Notes under the pieces: model-generated | The model's database searches: none | Told to the model about the DNA's origin: nothing | What the model saw: the letters and a program-made list of their open reading frames with translations, nothing else | In this document: positions 23,333-36,281 of the stretch, in pieces | Position numbering within the stretch: position 1 is the stretch's first letter | Layout of the letters: each line of letters starts with the position of its first letter | Assembly (NCBI GenBank): GCA_022496185.1 | Contig: WTXG01000021.1 | Coordinates: 248,001-312,000, forward strand | Length of the DNA: 64,000 bases | Source of the DNA: Multifurca ochricompacta | Lineage: Eukaryota; Basidiomycota; Agaricomycetes; Russulales; Russulaceae | Reading direction: 5' to 3' | Made by a program: the position numbers and the translations under genes

Positions 23333-23945
23333 GAGAAGGAGGTGAAGTGAGAGTGAGTGGGAGGGGAGAGATGTATGCGCCAAAAGCACTTCACTACGAC
23401 TGTCACTTTGTCTTTGTGAATGAGACTCGAGTGAAAGTTCCAAACACGTTGTGGTCGGGCGGGCAGAGGCGTAGGTAATAAACATACGTAAACAACGCCC
23501 TACTCACGTGTTCATCATGTTGCATGTTATTTCTGTGTTCACATGATCACTTACTTGCCTGCTTCTCGCTTCTCGCTTCTCGCGAGAGCGAGCGATTGAT
23601 TAATTTCTCTCTAAATTTCTATTAATGATCTTAGATCTTCTTCGGAGGTGTTGTATGTTGTACACATGTACATGTGAGTAGCAACTCGGAAGAGGTCACC
23701 AAACAAGTCGTGTTTAGTTCGGCTGCCTTGCATTTCATTTTTCTGAAACACTAGGGCTAAAAAGAATAACACAAAAAGTTGTGCCAGAGACGCTGGAAAC
23801 AGTAAACGGGCAATGATCAAATCATGAACCTAGAGCACGGTACTGGAAGCGGTGACTGGCGCCAACCGTTTTATGCGCCGCCATCGCACGATAGCCTTGG
23901 CATTGGCAATGCGCGGCTCACAGCGAGGAAATAGAAGAAGGTGGC
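23333..23945. promoter_or_regulatory. CDC14 upstream region and CBP80 3' flank
   Basis: 613 bp between the CDC14 start codon and the CBP80 stop codon, both on the minus strand. Pyrimidine-rich on the + strand in places, with a CTTCTCG tandem repeat at about 23562-23581 leading into the palindrome TCTCGCGAGA (about 23576-23585). Likely CDC14 promoter; regulatory role inferred. Confidence 0.4.
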
Positions 23946-26900
23946 TCATTCCTGACCAGTGGCCATGCCCCAGATCCTTTTCATGAGGACGGCACCATCA
24001 TCACTTGCAGTCTCCAGCGAGGCAAAGGAGACAACTGTAAGCGTGGTGACAAAACTGCGGAGGTATGGTGAATACTAGGGAACAACGTAAGCGTTTTGGC
24101 TACGGAAAGTCTGAAAAATTGTCCATACCGCTCGACAAAAGTGTTTATACCACATCCAGTTTTGCCACGCCACCCATTCTTCGTCTCTCCAGCTTGTGTG
24201 TCCATCCCATGCACCTGGCGCGATTACACGCCTCGCTGCGTCTGACGATGAGTGTAGAGTGTGAACGAAGCCTTCAAGTACGCGGGCCAAAGTAGATTTC
24301 TGTTCGCGCGTCAGTGCAGCGTATGCTTTGAGAGCTGTTACCAGCTGCGGTGAGTCCTCTGCCTGTGTTACTTGCGGGTCTGAGGACTATCTATCAGTAC
24401 GACAAGTCCCAAAAGGCCCAGCCTGCGTACCATGCATTGTTTCGGCGTCGACGTCCATCGCTGCCGCATCTGAGACATCACCATTGGAATTGGCCTTAGC
24501 TCGCGCGTGAGCATCATCATCCTCCTTCCGAAGCGTAGCAACCCGTCGCCTAGCCACCACGACACGTCCGTTTGCCTTGTCAACTGCTCCACGCAACAGA
24601 TCCCAATCGAGACCTTCGGCACTATGCGCAAATACCCACCCGACGACGTCCGCAGGTTCTACGATTTGATATTGCATCAACTTATCGAACACAATACCGA
24701 CCATTTGGCGAGATCGTTGCCAGAAATTCGCAACAAGCTCGAGGACGTGAACTTTAGCTTCTAGCGTCCCTGAAAGAGCGCGCAGCACGACAAGGTAGCG
24801 TTCAACAGCGTTGAGAAAATGTGAGAAGGAACGGGCGCCGATGTGCAGCAGTGATTGAATGGCGATGGATCGAATGAGGGTGTCTGGATCTTCACCGATG
24901 TCGGCTGTTTCAGCTAGATTGTTTTTCAGTGTGTCGAGGTGCACAAGGGCATCGTCAGGCTTTGTGCGACTGCGTAGTTGATTGAGGACACTTTGCGCAG
25001 CGTCATAGTGTGGTGCAGCTACAAAACATGTAGGGGAGACCAACAGCTGGGAGAACGTAAGGACGTACTGGGATCGTCGTACTCGTACGTGGGCCCTGGG
25101 GCTTGGTCGGGCATGGCGCCAGCCGAGGGCTCTTGGAATGGTTGTGGCAGTGTCTTTAATATACGGTCATAGTATGACAACCGAATCTCAAGCTCCAGCG
25201 CTCGATGCACGAAGACGCGTTTTGGATGATGTACTGGCAGCGCCAGATCTGGGACCCTGTCCCAAAGCATCACTAACCAGCATACGAGCAAAGCAAATGG
25301 GACGAACCATTCCTTCCATACCCATTGGAATCCAAAGTTGCTCATGTGCACAGAAAACCATTCTGCGAAACGACGCAATACTTCTGCGTCAAGGCCATTT
25401 GCGCAATAAGCGTAAAGCTTGCGAATAGACTTTCCAACTGCCGGCCCAACAGTTTGCGGTGACAACTTGCAAAGCTCTGTGATTAAAGTCGTATAATAAA
25501 TGGGCTTGGCAGCACTTTCAGGCAAGAGGAATTGGGCTCCAAGGATTGTCTGGGTTGCTCGAGAAAATTAACAAAATTGACAGGAAGAGAAATCACAAAA
25601 AAGTCAGCTAGTTACCTCAATAAGGGTCGACTCAAGCTGCCAGTCGCGTCCCGGTAGTGGAATGTGGTCAGATGCCTCCGCTGTGCTACCTGGGCGTGGC
25701 TTGAAGGTCCCTTTTACAGACCATTTGGGGTACTCAACGAGAAGTCGTGCGCATTCCTTGCGATTAACCTCAAAGATTTCGATGATGTCGATTAGGCCAG
25801 CCCGTACTGCGTAGCCTGCTGGCGTCTTCGGATCGGCTGTCACCTAGGTCGTCGAAGATGTGTCAGTTAACGAAAAGGAAAACACAGAGAGCTAATACAT
25901 CATTATCGAATAGGCGGAGCATGTATTCGGGCCACTCCTCTTTCTTTATTGGTGCATCATCACTAGTCTCCGTGGATAAAGCCTCAAGCTCTATGACCTC
26001 AGGGGGCACGAGAACGGAAGGAAGATCGAAAGGAACAACCGTTGAAGTGCTCATAATTGCGTACGGTTGGGGAAGATACCCGAAACGTCAAGGAAATCAG
26101 AAAGGTCAAGGGTCTTGAGTGCAGAGACTGCGCAATCGAGGATCTACAACCTTGATGTTCAGATAGTGTCATGATGTTGTCTAGAAGGCCTCGATTACCT
26201 CATCAGCATGTTCAGCATGCTCAACAGGGATATCTGGAGAATGCATGTACGCGAGCGGATGGACAAGCCACTTGGTCGCCCTCAAGGAATCGTTGTATGC
26301 CTGAACGCTGGCGATCATTTCATTAACGCCGTCGCAGAGTGTTCCTTAAGAACTCGACCGGCCTTGAATCCCGTCAGAAGTCTGGACCAAATTATTAGAG
26401 GGTCAGACGCGTACCCTCATTAACCCCTCCATTGCACACCGTGCTGCCCGTTTCGCTCGTCCGTTGGAGACGCCAAAATCATCTAGGACTGCAGTAAATG
26501 ATTGTAGAAGCCCAAGCATCGATTGGGGTGAGATGAGATTTGTGACGGTCAGATGAGCAAAGAAGTGAATCTATTCGTTGGAAACGTGTAAGGAACAATG
26601 TGGAGGAAACGACTTTGGAACGTACGCAAAGGCGGGTTTCCCGCCATGCCAACTTGTCCAGATATGCTTGGAAACCTTTCCAAAAATCATTAAGTATTAA
26701 CCTTCCAAGAGGGGGCTTCGCAATGCTCGCAGAGCCGTTTTCTTCTTCGGCAGTGGGTCCTGATTGCCAGTAGGAATGGACAAGCGGTACAGAAGGGCTG
26801 CATAGAACGGATTTTAAAAGGTTGTTCAGTCACGCTGGGTCGAAAAATCAGTAAAGGTGTAACGCAAGTAGACGAGAGCGTACGCCAAGCGAAAGCCTTC

Positions 26901-27227
26901 AGCAATGGCGGGTATACTAGATTGCTCCTGAGAGAGTAGTTTGGCGGCGAGTTGAGGTAGCTCCTGTTCTGCGTCCTGAAAAGCATCTTGAAATTGAGCA
27001 AACTTGAGTTACAAAGAAAACAAACCACTTCGCCGAGCTTAATAATGGCTGCCTTGAGCTTGTGGTCTGGTGATTCTTGAGTTTCTCGCCGATGATGGTC
27101 ATAATGGTCATAGTCATCTGGACGCGGTTTAATATTCCTGTCAAAAGTACGGAAAACCCAGCTCCTCACCTCGGCGACGCCTGCGACCACCACCTCCATG
27201 ACCACTTCCGTGTCTCTCGTAGCTCAT
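23946..27227 (-). CDS. CBC1: nuclear cap-binding complex large subunit (CBP80/NCBP1, MIF4G domains), with apparent one-base deletions
   Basis: Minus strand, many exons. The reading starts at ATG 27227 (MSYERHGSGHGGGGRRRR) and ends at TGA 23946-23948 after RIWGMATGQE. Diagnostic blocks: HKLKAAIIKLGE (first MIF4G helix), AIAEGFRLAYALVYLR, EVNRKECARLLVEYPKW, LSPQTVGPAVGKSIRKLY, GLDWDLLRGAVDKANGRV. CBP80 with CBP20 binds the m7G cap of Pol II transcripts and couples it to splicing, export and decay. Frame breaks that one inserted base would cure occur near 26805 (after VTEQPFKI) and near 26328 (after KEHSATA). The first splice junction, around 27130-27165, also does not join in frame. The rest is well conserved, so the gene is probably functional and the breaks likely consensus errors. 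Confidence 0.85.
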
Positions 27228-27720
27228 AGTAAGTTAACAATAACACGTTTCAAGTCTCAGAGTCCAGCGAAGCAAACTCGAACTCGCAGTGCAGTGCAAT
27301 GGAGGCGCGTATCACGTGCTTTAGCTCATAGGTTCCTTTCTTCCAAACCGGAACTTTCCGGATTCGACAAGTGTGAAACCCACACCGTTCCACTACCACT
27401 GCCGAAACCTTCCCCTTTCCTTACAACGTCGCATCGTTCTCTCTGAACCGCGACAAGATCACTGTCAAACTAGGCCTCAGGTATAATATTATCCTGCCAT
27501 GTCATGAATATTACTGAAATTTCTGCAGGCATGCGAGGCGGATGCTATGCAATTGGTCGGCGAAGGCCAATGTCACCATCCTACGAAACATCGCATTCGG
27601 ACGAAATGCAAGGAAAACACTTATCGTTGTACTGAATAGCTGGCCATCTGGTCTCTCGCACATTCACCGGCAGCCCTTTCACAATTCTGCGTCGTTGCAC
27701 CATTCCTTCAAACCAACACC
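27228..27720. promoter_or_regulatory. divergent intergenic region CBP80 / PPR-like gene
   Basis: 493 bp between divergent starts. An open frame reads through 27542-27720 but is not convincing coding sequence; an upstream exon or mitochondrial presequence of the PPR-like gene could lie here. No motif recognised. Confidence 0.35.
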
Positions 27721-30298
27721 ATGTTTACGAAGGGCTCTGGTTTTCTACAACCCCACTCTCGCCTTCATCCGTCTCTCACACTTTCGCCCTCTGCACCATC
27801 AGTTACATCATCACCCGTCATTGTTGATCACCTTACACCCGCCCAAATATCCCGTGCCAGCGCGGCTGCCGTTCGCATTTCCGTTGCGCGCGGTGCTGTT
27901 TGGGATGGCTTTCACTTGTGGCACTCTCTGTGTTGGTCGGCACACCATTACCATAAGTTTGATTCTGCCTCAACACCACGACCACCATTTCGCAATCCTA
28001 TATCGGCCTTCATTCCCATTGACTTTGGACGGTCAGTATCCACCAGGTTGGCTGGACATTCCCTTCTGCACAGTCTGCTAAGATCGGGAGAGACCAAGGC
28101 TGCTGCGATGCTCGCCGAAAAAATGATGGCTTATGGCGAGGAACTTCGCCCACTCTCGTTCAATATTCTTTTGCGTCAACTACATCCCTCCGCAAGTTCA
28201 AAATCGCCCAGGGGCATATATGATCGCCTGCAGGAATTTACCCCACGCCTGATAGGGCGCCTTGGGCCAAGGGTTTTGGAGCTTCAAAACGTGATGCCTG
28301 TAGATCCACTGACTCGCTTTGCGGTGCGCCTCCTCAATAATGCACGCGAACATCGCTGGCAACGCACAGCTGGCATGTATGAAAGTGTCCTCCGCGCCTG
28401 CCTCATACAAGGAGAGATTTTAGTAGCATCTCTTCTCCTCGCGCTCCTTTTAAAAGACTACCAACTGAGGCACGCATGTACTCGTGCCTCGGCGGAGGCT
28501 GAGAGAGTAGGGGCACCAGATACAATGGCTTATATTCGGTCAAAAATTCCAGATCCACCATCTCGCGGCTTCAGGCTTTTGCCCTATCGCAATTCCTGTT
28601 TCTTGTACCAGAGCGTCGTCAAATTCCTGGAGCTGCACTGTGCCGACGTTGACAATCCACTGTTTCCTGAGGCATCGCAAGCCCTAGCCAATCTTGCATC
28701 AGCACTCGACGCTCGAAAGATCCCATTTACGAACCTGGCTACGCTCATCAAAGTTTTGTATTCTTATCCTCAATGCCAACACAACGTATGGGTTGCTTTG
28801 CCGTCTGGGGAGCGGCAGTCGCGAAACGCTTATCGCTACTTTCACGGCGTACTCCTTAATCTTCTCTCCTCCCTCCCAGACCGCCGTCCACTCGATCCTG
28901 ATACCAACCAACTTCCTGCATTGAACCTAGAGTCTTACAACGCGTTGTTGAACTATGCGCTGCGCTTTCGCCACTCCATAACGCTCGCGGATCGTATTCT
29001 AAGTCATATGACGGTATCTCGCCGGCCACCTCTTGCTCCGAGTATGACCACCTACAATATCTTACTACGGGGCTGTACGCTCATGCGCCGTAACGACATC
29101 GCTGAGAACATTTTGCAAACGATACGGGGGCAAATGGTTAGCAATCAAGCTGATGCGTCTATCCCTCTTTTCCGTCTGCTACATCGCAAGAGCAACGCTC
29201 CCACCTAGCTAACATGCAGCTTGAATGTCACCGTCGCCGCTTCAGCGGGCTGATCGAGGATACTCGGATGTATGAGCTCAAAATTCCGAAGTCCCAAGGC
29301 CTTCTCGAGCCGGACAATACCCTCCTCACGACTTACATAGCCCACCTTGTTGCAACTGGCCGCCCTCAGGCTGTAGCCTTTTGATTGTTCGCGTTATTCC
29401 GGAATTGGAGCCACACAAAAAATTCCTTGCACCCGAAGAGCTCGCTGTTAGATGGCATGCAAGTGTTATACGTGGTGTAGCTCTTGGCCCCCACTTCTTT
29501 GCAGTTGTACTAAACGCGCTTCGGAAGGCTGGGTTTGGACGGTTGGCGGAGCGCGTCTGGACACTCGCGCGCGCGGCTGAAGCGAAAAGCCTAGAGGGAG
29601 GTAGCACGAGACCTTGGTGCTTGAGCGTGCATGCATACACGGCCATGCTTCAGCTCTATGCGGACAAGACCAGGGGCTGGCACACTCGTGGAGGTTCCAA
29701 TACCACTCACCCAATTTTCCTGGTTCGGAACGACTAGCGCTACGACCATACCCCGGGGACTCGAGGCGCGCCGTGTCAGACTTGCGAAAGGGGATGCAGA
29801 TCTATCGTGCGCTGCAGATTGCGGCGAACAAGGCACGGGCAGCCGTGTGCAGGCACGCATGGAGGCAGGGAATGGAAGCACTCCCCTGCTCTGCCAAAGG
29901 CAGATGCTAGATTCTACAACGCGGCGCTGAGCCTTGTCAGTCGCAGGCCAGGCATGGCCCCGCGCAGTTCCCGCGCAGGACCACGTTGGAGGTGGAATCG
30001 CATGCTTGGAGAGGCACGCCAGCGATTCTCGCGCACGGGTCGCAAACCGTATGGCTGGACACCCGAACTCGAAGAGATTGCGAAGAGTCTGAGGAATGCC
30101 CGGTACGCGCTTCCCGTCGGATTCAGGCTGCGGCTTGTGGGACGGGACGAGCCAACGGTGATAAAGGGAAAGGTGGACCGTGGTGCAAGGCCGTACTCAT
30201 TTGGGAGGAGAGTGCGACCGCGATTTTCTCCGCATCGAATTCCAACAGTGAAACGGAAAGGTTTACCTCTGAAGGGTCGATGGACAAGGGACTCGTAG
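27721..30298 (+). CDS. PPR-like, probably mitochondrial, protein with frame breaks
   Basis: From ATG 27721 an uninterrupted frame of 495 codons runs to 29208. The protein is helical and repeat-like, with the pentatricopeptide-like stretch ESYNALLNYALRFRHSITLA followed by TTYNILLRGCTLMRRNDIAE. Fungal PPR proteins act in mitochondrial RNA processing and translation. The same gene clearly continues to 30298 in other frames: ANMQLECHRRRFSGLIEDTR near 29213-29270, then PELEPHKKFLAPEELAVRWH near 29405, and a basic C-terminus ending at TAG 30296-30298. One missing base near 29207, another near 29383, and further slips in 29690-29900 would join these. The Arg/Ser/Pro-rich beginning could be a mitochondrial presequence. 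Exact family and function are unknown. Confidence 0.6.
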
Positions 30299-30382
30299 AT
30301 GCTCTTCAGAATGATAATAAAAATGGGCTGTACTATTAAAGCCAACTAATATGAAAACGCATTCGCGCAAATGCTTTGTACG

Positions 30383-31144
30383 CTATGGTTTTTCAGGTTG
30401 AGATAATGCGGCCTGTTTTACGAGCATCGATTTATGGGGTATAGGACGTTGGAGATCCTGCAAATAGGCGACTACCATATTCTTTCGTTCATCCCGCACT
30501 CGCCACTCCCTCGCCACATCCGACAGTGCTTCTACCACTTGCATCACGAGCATGTTCTGTTTTTCTTTTGTACTGCTATCACGTCCAGCGCCTCCGGTGG
30601 CTTTGCGAACGAATACGAGCTGAACTCGTACCCCACGTGAAAGTTCCTGGCGGGCCTTGCGAAGTTTGTGCTGGACGTCTGCTGCCCCGATGCCCCAAGC
30701 AAATTGTATTTCTTTCTCCTCGCTTGCCCTCCGGCTAGCCTGGGCCTTTAAACGTTGCGCCCTCTCTCGCGTGGCTGCTTCCCTGCGGTCAACCAACTTC
30801 ACAAGCGCGTAACCATCCGTGGCTTCTGAAGGCGGGGCAACCATCTGCGCATATTGTGTGACGAAAACTCTGGGCGGCCCGCCTCCTTTTTTGTGTTGCA
30901 CGTCCGTCGCGAGGTCGTTTATGACCTCTGTGAGAAGCTTGGGGGGTAAAGGTTTGCGCGTTTCGGGGTCGACTACGCGAACGTATGCGTACGGAATGTC
31001 ATTGTTTATCGGGAGTGTTTCCTTGACATTTGATACAAAACGGGAACCAAATATAAAGGGAACTGGGAAAGCACGTTGGGGAGGTTGGGAGACAGTGGTC
31101 CGTGAACGGGTGCGAAATATGAAGTTGGAGGCTTGACGGAGCAT
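30383..31144 (-). CDS. mitochondrial translation initiation factor IF-3
   Basis: Single exon, 253 residues, ATG at 31144. The first ~45 residues (MLRQASNFIFRTRSRTTVSQ and on) are Arg/Ser-rich without acids, a typical mitochondrial presequence. Then NNDIPYAYVRVVDPETRKPL matches the IF-3 N-domain start. The C-domain block EIQFAWGIGAADVQHKLRKA, followed by ELSRGVRVQLVFV, corresponds to the bacterial IF-3 C-domain beta-alpha-beta fold. IF-3 binds the small mitoribosomal subunit and proof-reads the start. The gene is divergent from TAD2 with only 97 bp between start codons. Confidence 0.8.
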   Translation of the reverse strand: MLRQASNFIFRTRSRTTVSQPPQRAFPVPFIFGSRFVSNVKETLPINNDIPYAYVRVVDPETRKPLPPKLLTEVINDLATDVQHKKGGGPPRVFVTQYAQMVAPPSEATDGYALVKLVDRREAATRERAQRLKAQASRRASEEKEIQFAWGIGAADVQHKLRKARQELSRGVRVQLVFVRKATGGAGRDSSTKEKQNMLVMQVVEALSDVAREWRVRDERKNMVVAYLQDLQRPIPHKSMLVKQAALSQPEKP

Positions 31145-31241
31145 AGGAAGATAGCCCTATTAAAGTCTGACTAATCAAGATACCGACCACCACATGATTT
31201 GGTTTGGAAAAAATAATCTAAATCTTTTTGCTCACTTAATA
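31145..31241. promoter_or_regulatory. compact bidirectional promoter IF-3 / TAD2
   Basis: 97 bp separate the divergent ATGs at 31144 (minus) and 31242 (plus). An in-frame upstream ATG for TAD2 at 31194 would shrink it further. Promoter role inferred from the arrangement. Confidence 0.4.
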
Positions 31242-32055
<814 letters not shown>

Positions 32056-32114
32056 ACGAATAGCTCCCCAAACCATCGTTGGTGCCTTGTTCCACATGGA
32101 ATGGCATAACCTTT

Positions 32115-35100
32115 CTACATCTTTGTTTTCTCTGTGACATTCCTTTGCCACTTCAGTCCCATGGTTTGTGCAGCAAAACTCCACTTATCCGCCGCCTCCT
32201 TGATCCTGTAAAGAAAGTCAAGACAGCTGCCAAGAGATTCCGCCCACGAACACGTACTTGAGCTCCGTTGACTTGCCCGCACCATGTCCAGCCTTCAATT
32301 CCAGCCTCAGAAGTAGGGGATGTGGATTACCACTTGCAACATGCTGTAATGTTGCTGCGAGCTTGAAGGAATGCATTGGAACAACACGATCATCGTCTGT
32401 CATCAATCAAGTAGTTGAAAAAATTTCCCATCGGATTGATAGTTACGCACGATCAGCAGTGAGAAGTAGCGTTGGTGGAAGGATTTTATCGGTTGGCACG
32501 TTGTGTATCGGGGAGATCGGGTAGATGAAGTCAAAGTCGTGGGAATCATGCGGGTTTCCATAGTCAGACGTCCATGCCCGTCCAATGGTGAAGTCAGCAA
32601 ACTATGGGAAAGTGCGCCTCGTGAATGCTATGCATGTGAATGAACGGCGGAGGGGCAGTACCTTAAGGAGGTCGTGGACACCAACCTCTGCTATAGCTGC
32701 GCCAAAAAGGCCCTCAGGTGCGCGGTTTACGCACGCTGAAACAAGTAGACCTGGTGACGTGGTCACTTTTTGAGACGCGGCTCAAAGCTCGGGATAACAA
32801 TGGCGTACCGCCATTTGAGCCTCCATTGATTGCAATTCGTCCCCTACTCGCATACTTATTCTCGACCAACCATTCCCTGCGGTTGTAATGTCACTTTTGA
32901 GTTGAAAGCGCGTCGGGACGAAACTCACGTCGCAGCAGTGAAATCGTCAAAGCAATTTATCTTCAGGTCCGCGATTCCCAATTACCGTTCTTCCCGGAAC
33001 ACCAAGGTCACCCACGTACCTTGCGTTCGCGCGTCCCTGCGAGATGCCAATCCTCACCAAACTCGCCACCTCCGCGGATATTTGGTACGGCAAGCACGAA
33101 ACCATATGCGCGCATAGCTGTAAGTATGGACGGGCTGAAGAACGGGCCGATTGAGATGGAAAACCCGCCATAGCCTTCCGGTGCAATAAGTATTGTGGCT
33201 TTGGACAGCTCTGGGTTGGGACCCACCGTACTGAATGGCAGGTGCTGTGCCATCGAGAGGGGTGTCCTTGTGACGGACCACGAACATGGGGATCTTAGTG
33301 CCATCGCGGCTCGTGTACCATATTTGCTCTGCAATAAACCCGCCTCCTCCTGCAAGGCCACCTACTTTCGTCTCACGCCAGACATTCCACCTCCCGTCGA
33401 CTTTGCCACCACTTGGCTCGGAAAAGTCGTAACGAGCGGCGATACCGGGTGTGTCAAAGCCCGTCAACCACACAAAGAAAAACTGTTGCGTGCGCCTACC
33501 GTACGCGGTGAGGGCGCCAACATGGTCCGATGCAAGGCGTTTCAGTTGTTTGCCACTCTTGAGGTCGTGAATGTAAAGTTCGTCCATGACATTGCGTTTG
33601 TAGATAGTCACAAGCCGATCGTGGCCCAAGATTGATATATCCTCTAGATGTGCGTCCTTGTCTTCGGCAATCAGGTCTTTGGAAAAATCCTTGATATGTA
33701 CAAGCCCAGACTGCGAAGCTAGACGAAATCCCTCAACGTCGACAGTAATGACTTTATATCGCGGCGCGCCGGCATTTGTTTGTAGATAAAACTTGGAACC
33801 GTCATTCCCAATACTGCAATAGTATAAAAAGGCTGGCAGCGAAGGCGAATATATCCCAAGGCGTACATGTTATATTCGGCCTCGAAGTCATTCACGAGCT
33901 TAATCCAATTGAGGTTCGGTCCTATCTGCTCCTTTTCAAGGTCTGCAAGCCAGAGCAAATTTTTCTAACCCCTGGTTATCAGAGGACTACGAGAATCATA
34001 GAAAAGCATACCCGTGACGTGTCCCGAGAAACTGACAGCTCAAGCCACCGCCCATCTACCTCTGAGATCGCCGCACCCCACAGCCATTCTGGCTGATCGG
34101 GGTTCTTCACCACCAACACATCCTCAGCTGCATGGAACGACTAGTTAGAGACATCACGTAGAGTGTGGGAGTGCATACACTGATTAGTCCTGACTCGGTG
34201 ATAGAAAAGCTGCGCATCCTTGTCGGAGTCACTCCCGGTCTGTATATCCGCCTTGTTCGAACCCGCAGGGTTGTGCGACGAGCGGTCAGGAAACCTCTGA
34301 GCGAGTTCGCGATCTAAATAAAACCAAAAAAATAAATTAAATAAAGAGTAAACAGACCTGATAGAAGAACCCTTTATTATCGTGCGTCCAGGCAATAGAA
34401 GAGAATTTTACAAATTCAAGCTCATCGGAGAGGCGCAGGTCATTGTCGGCGTCAGTCAGTGGATGATCCGTGGAACGGATGTAGATGTTCGTGAAATCGC
34501 TTCCCTAAAGGAAACAATATTGCCTTATGTATTTGCTGCAACTAGGCGACGTACGGAGTGGGAGAGCGCATAGGCAAACCATTTCCCATCACGCGAATAA
34601 GATCCGGAACTCAATGAGACCGACCCATCGCTCGAAAGTACATTCGGCTGATACATGAAGGTGAGGTGGGGTTGGCCTAGGCGGAAGCCGTTGTGCGTAC
34701 ATCGAAAAATACTTCACCACCTGGCCCAGAGACAGAATCCGGGAGTTCTGAATCTCTTGAGCGATAATAAACTGATCAGATTATCAGTCACCAGGGTATA
34801 CTGTACAGAAACGAAAGCCTAGACCAGGTTGAGCCTGCAGGCCGCTGTTGTACGACCAGTACCATCTACCATCGTCCTTCAGTGACGGTAAACCGAACTA
34901 CATTTAACTAATATATGCCGTCTCTTAGCATTGTGATGAAGCTGAGAAGCTCACTTTCTCATAATCAGTGCTAGCTTTGATTTCCTCCTCCAGCCTGACC
35001 CGATCTGGGTGTGCGTCTAAGAAGCTTCGCGCAAGAGCTTCTTGTGCAGCAAGCCACTTCTCCTTCTCTTCTCCGTCCTTCTCCAGCCACGAATATGGAT

Positions 35101-35203
35101 CTGGGACATTCACTTCGCCATTGGCTTCGCTGTGATATACATCAACATGATCAGAACGGCGTGTTGGAGGATAGCTGTGTGGCGTCCATGAAGAGGCAGT
35201 CAT
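32115..35203 (-). CDS. prolyl oligopeptidase (S9A serine peptidase)
   Basis: Minus strand, at least twelve exons, intact when spliced. It ends at TAG 32115-32117, leaving 59 bp to the TAD2 stop (tail to tail). The N-terminus has [10 protein letters not shown], the start of the beta-propeller peptidase family. Further on come [27 protein letters not shown] and the C-terminal alpha/beta-hydrolase. That domain has [14 protein letters not shown] (joined across a 50-nt intron at about 33178-33227), [15 protein letters not shown], the nucleophile motif AINGGSNGG (about 32810-32835, just before an intron), the Asp in [13 protein letters not shown] and the His in [10 protein letters not shown]. Cytosolic enzyme that cleaves short peptides after proline. 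Start ATG 35203 gives the usual length; an in-frame ATG at 35329 would add a basic 42-residue extension that could be a mitochondrial presequence. Confidence 0.92.
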
Positions 35204-35561
35204 GTTTCTGAGGCTGATGGCAAAGGGTAATTGATCTTGATATGATATGAGCAATGAGCAAGAAGAGTCGCGTGGGCGTGAGAATAGCAATGACAACCTC
35301 CGAAAGCGTAATAAAGCAGGTATGAGCATTTTCTGGGGGGGAGGGAGAGCTAAGGTAAGGTAATCGCACAATTAAGAGCCAGATTGGCCATTTTTACATA
35401 AGTCACAACCATCCTTAATGCATGGAGCTTTGCTTGCTTAGTCTCAAGTGCCTCAGTAAATACATTTGAGTGGGCCATAAAGATGATTGAATAAGTTAAG
35501 CCACTACACATGCAGTCAGTGTTTGCCACAGGTAACCCGCAGGTAAAAACACATGGACCCA
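35204..35561. other. peptidase upstream region and start of the retrotransposon island
   Basis: The first ~150 bp contain the peptidase promoter or an N-terminal extension. From about 35380 the sequence is A/T-rich and probably belongs to the leader of a truncated minus-strand copia element whose LTR follows. GGACCCATA just before 35562 resembles the primer-binding site seen in the intact copia element. Confidence 0.4.
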
Positions 35562-35954
35562 TAATGAACACAGCTGAGGTTAGATAAGCACTACCTAAAC
35601 AGGTAGCAAGATAACTACATGAGTAATGTTAGCTATATGTGTGGTAAAGATAATCTAAGTAGATACTCACTTCAGTTTGTGAATGGTCAAAATTGAAGTG
35701 TACAACACAGAAATAATGTCCTTAAATACTGTAAAGAGTGTGCTGTGCTATGGTCATGAAGGATTGTATCTTAATCATAAGTAATCATAACAAATGAGTG
35801 GAATGTCAGTAAGTATATTACAATGTCCACTTAACTCTGTCTTGCACCAGCAACTCCAGTCACCTCTGATCCAGTCCAGCCAACTCTGATCCATTACCAG
35901 CTCAACATGTTGAACCAGAGTACTGGTACAGAGCTACCAGAGATCAGGCCGACA
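35562..35954 (-). repeat. diverged LTR of the copia-2 family
   Basis: Aligns along its length to the 403-bp LTRs at 38309 and 43162. It shares the opening CAG(C)CTGAGGTTAGATAA, the ACTCACTTCAGTT block, CCTTTAAATACTGTAAA and the CCGACA end. Much more diverged than those two, so an older insertion. No matching 5-bp duplication was found, consistent with truncation; orientation is minus by comparison with the intact element. Confidence 0.6.
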
Positions 35955-35960
35955 TAAGAT

Positions 35961-36257
35961 TGTGATCATGCATTTCAGAGATAACGCAGCTGATCACAAT
36001 CACTTAGATACTTAAATGATCCTAATACATCTGAAAACAGTCATGTGACTATAATCACATTATAATTGTGTTGTACTTACAATTAGATTAATAACCGATT
36101 AGTACATGCAGATGTATATAAAAGCCTATGTAAATATGCTACAGGAATCAAGTGGCTATCCCATTAATGACTGCATCTAAGTCTCAAAGTAAAACAAAGG
36201 TGAGATAGCTAGCAGTAATGTAGTATCTAGTGTAGGCTGCGCCATACCTGTTCTATA
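35961..36257 (+). repeat. putative 5' LTR of copia-1
   Basis: About 297 bp, beginning TGTGATCATG and ending TTCTATA directly before the PBS. The copia-2 LTR also ends in TA. TATATAAAAG at about 36115-36124 is a TATA box in the right place. The 5' boundary is inferred, since no second LTR is in the window. Confidence 0.55.
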
Positions 36258-36270
36258 GGTTATGGGCCCT
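36258..36270 (+). promoter_or_regulatory. copia-1 primer-binding site
   Basis: GGTTATGGGCCCT directly follows the LTR. It is complementary to an initiator-tRNA-Met anticodon arm (CAU inside GGGCCCATAACC). Copia elements are known to prime from such an internal half-tRNA. The same sequence sits next to the copia-2 LTR at 43147-43161. Confidence 0.65.
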
Positions 36271-36281
36271 GGTGGGCATCT

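Noticed and set aside
33178..33227. Apparent frameshift in the peptidase near the YGGF motif
   Set aside because: A 50-nt GT-AG intron here restores the frame exactly, so no break.
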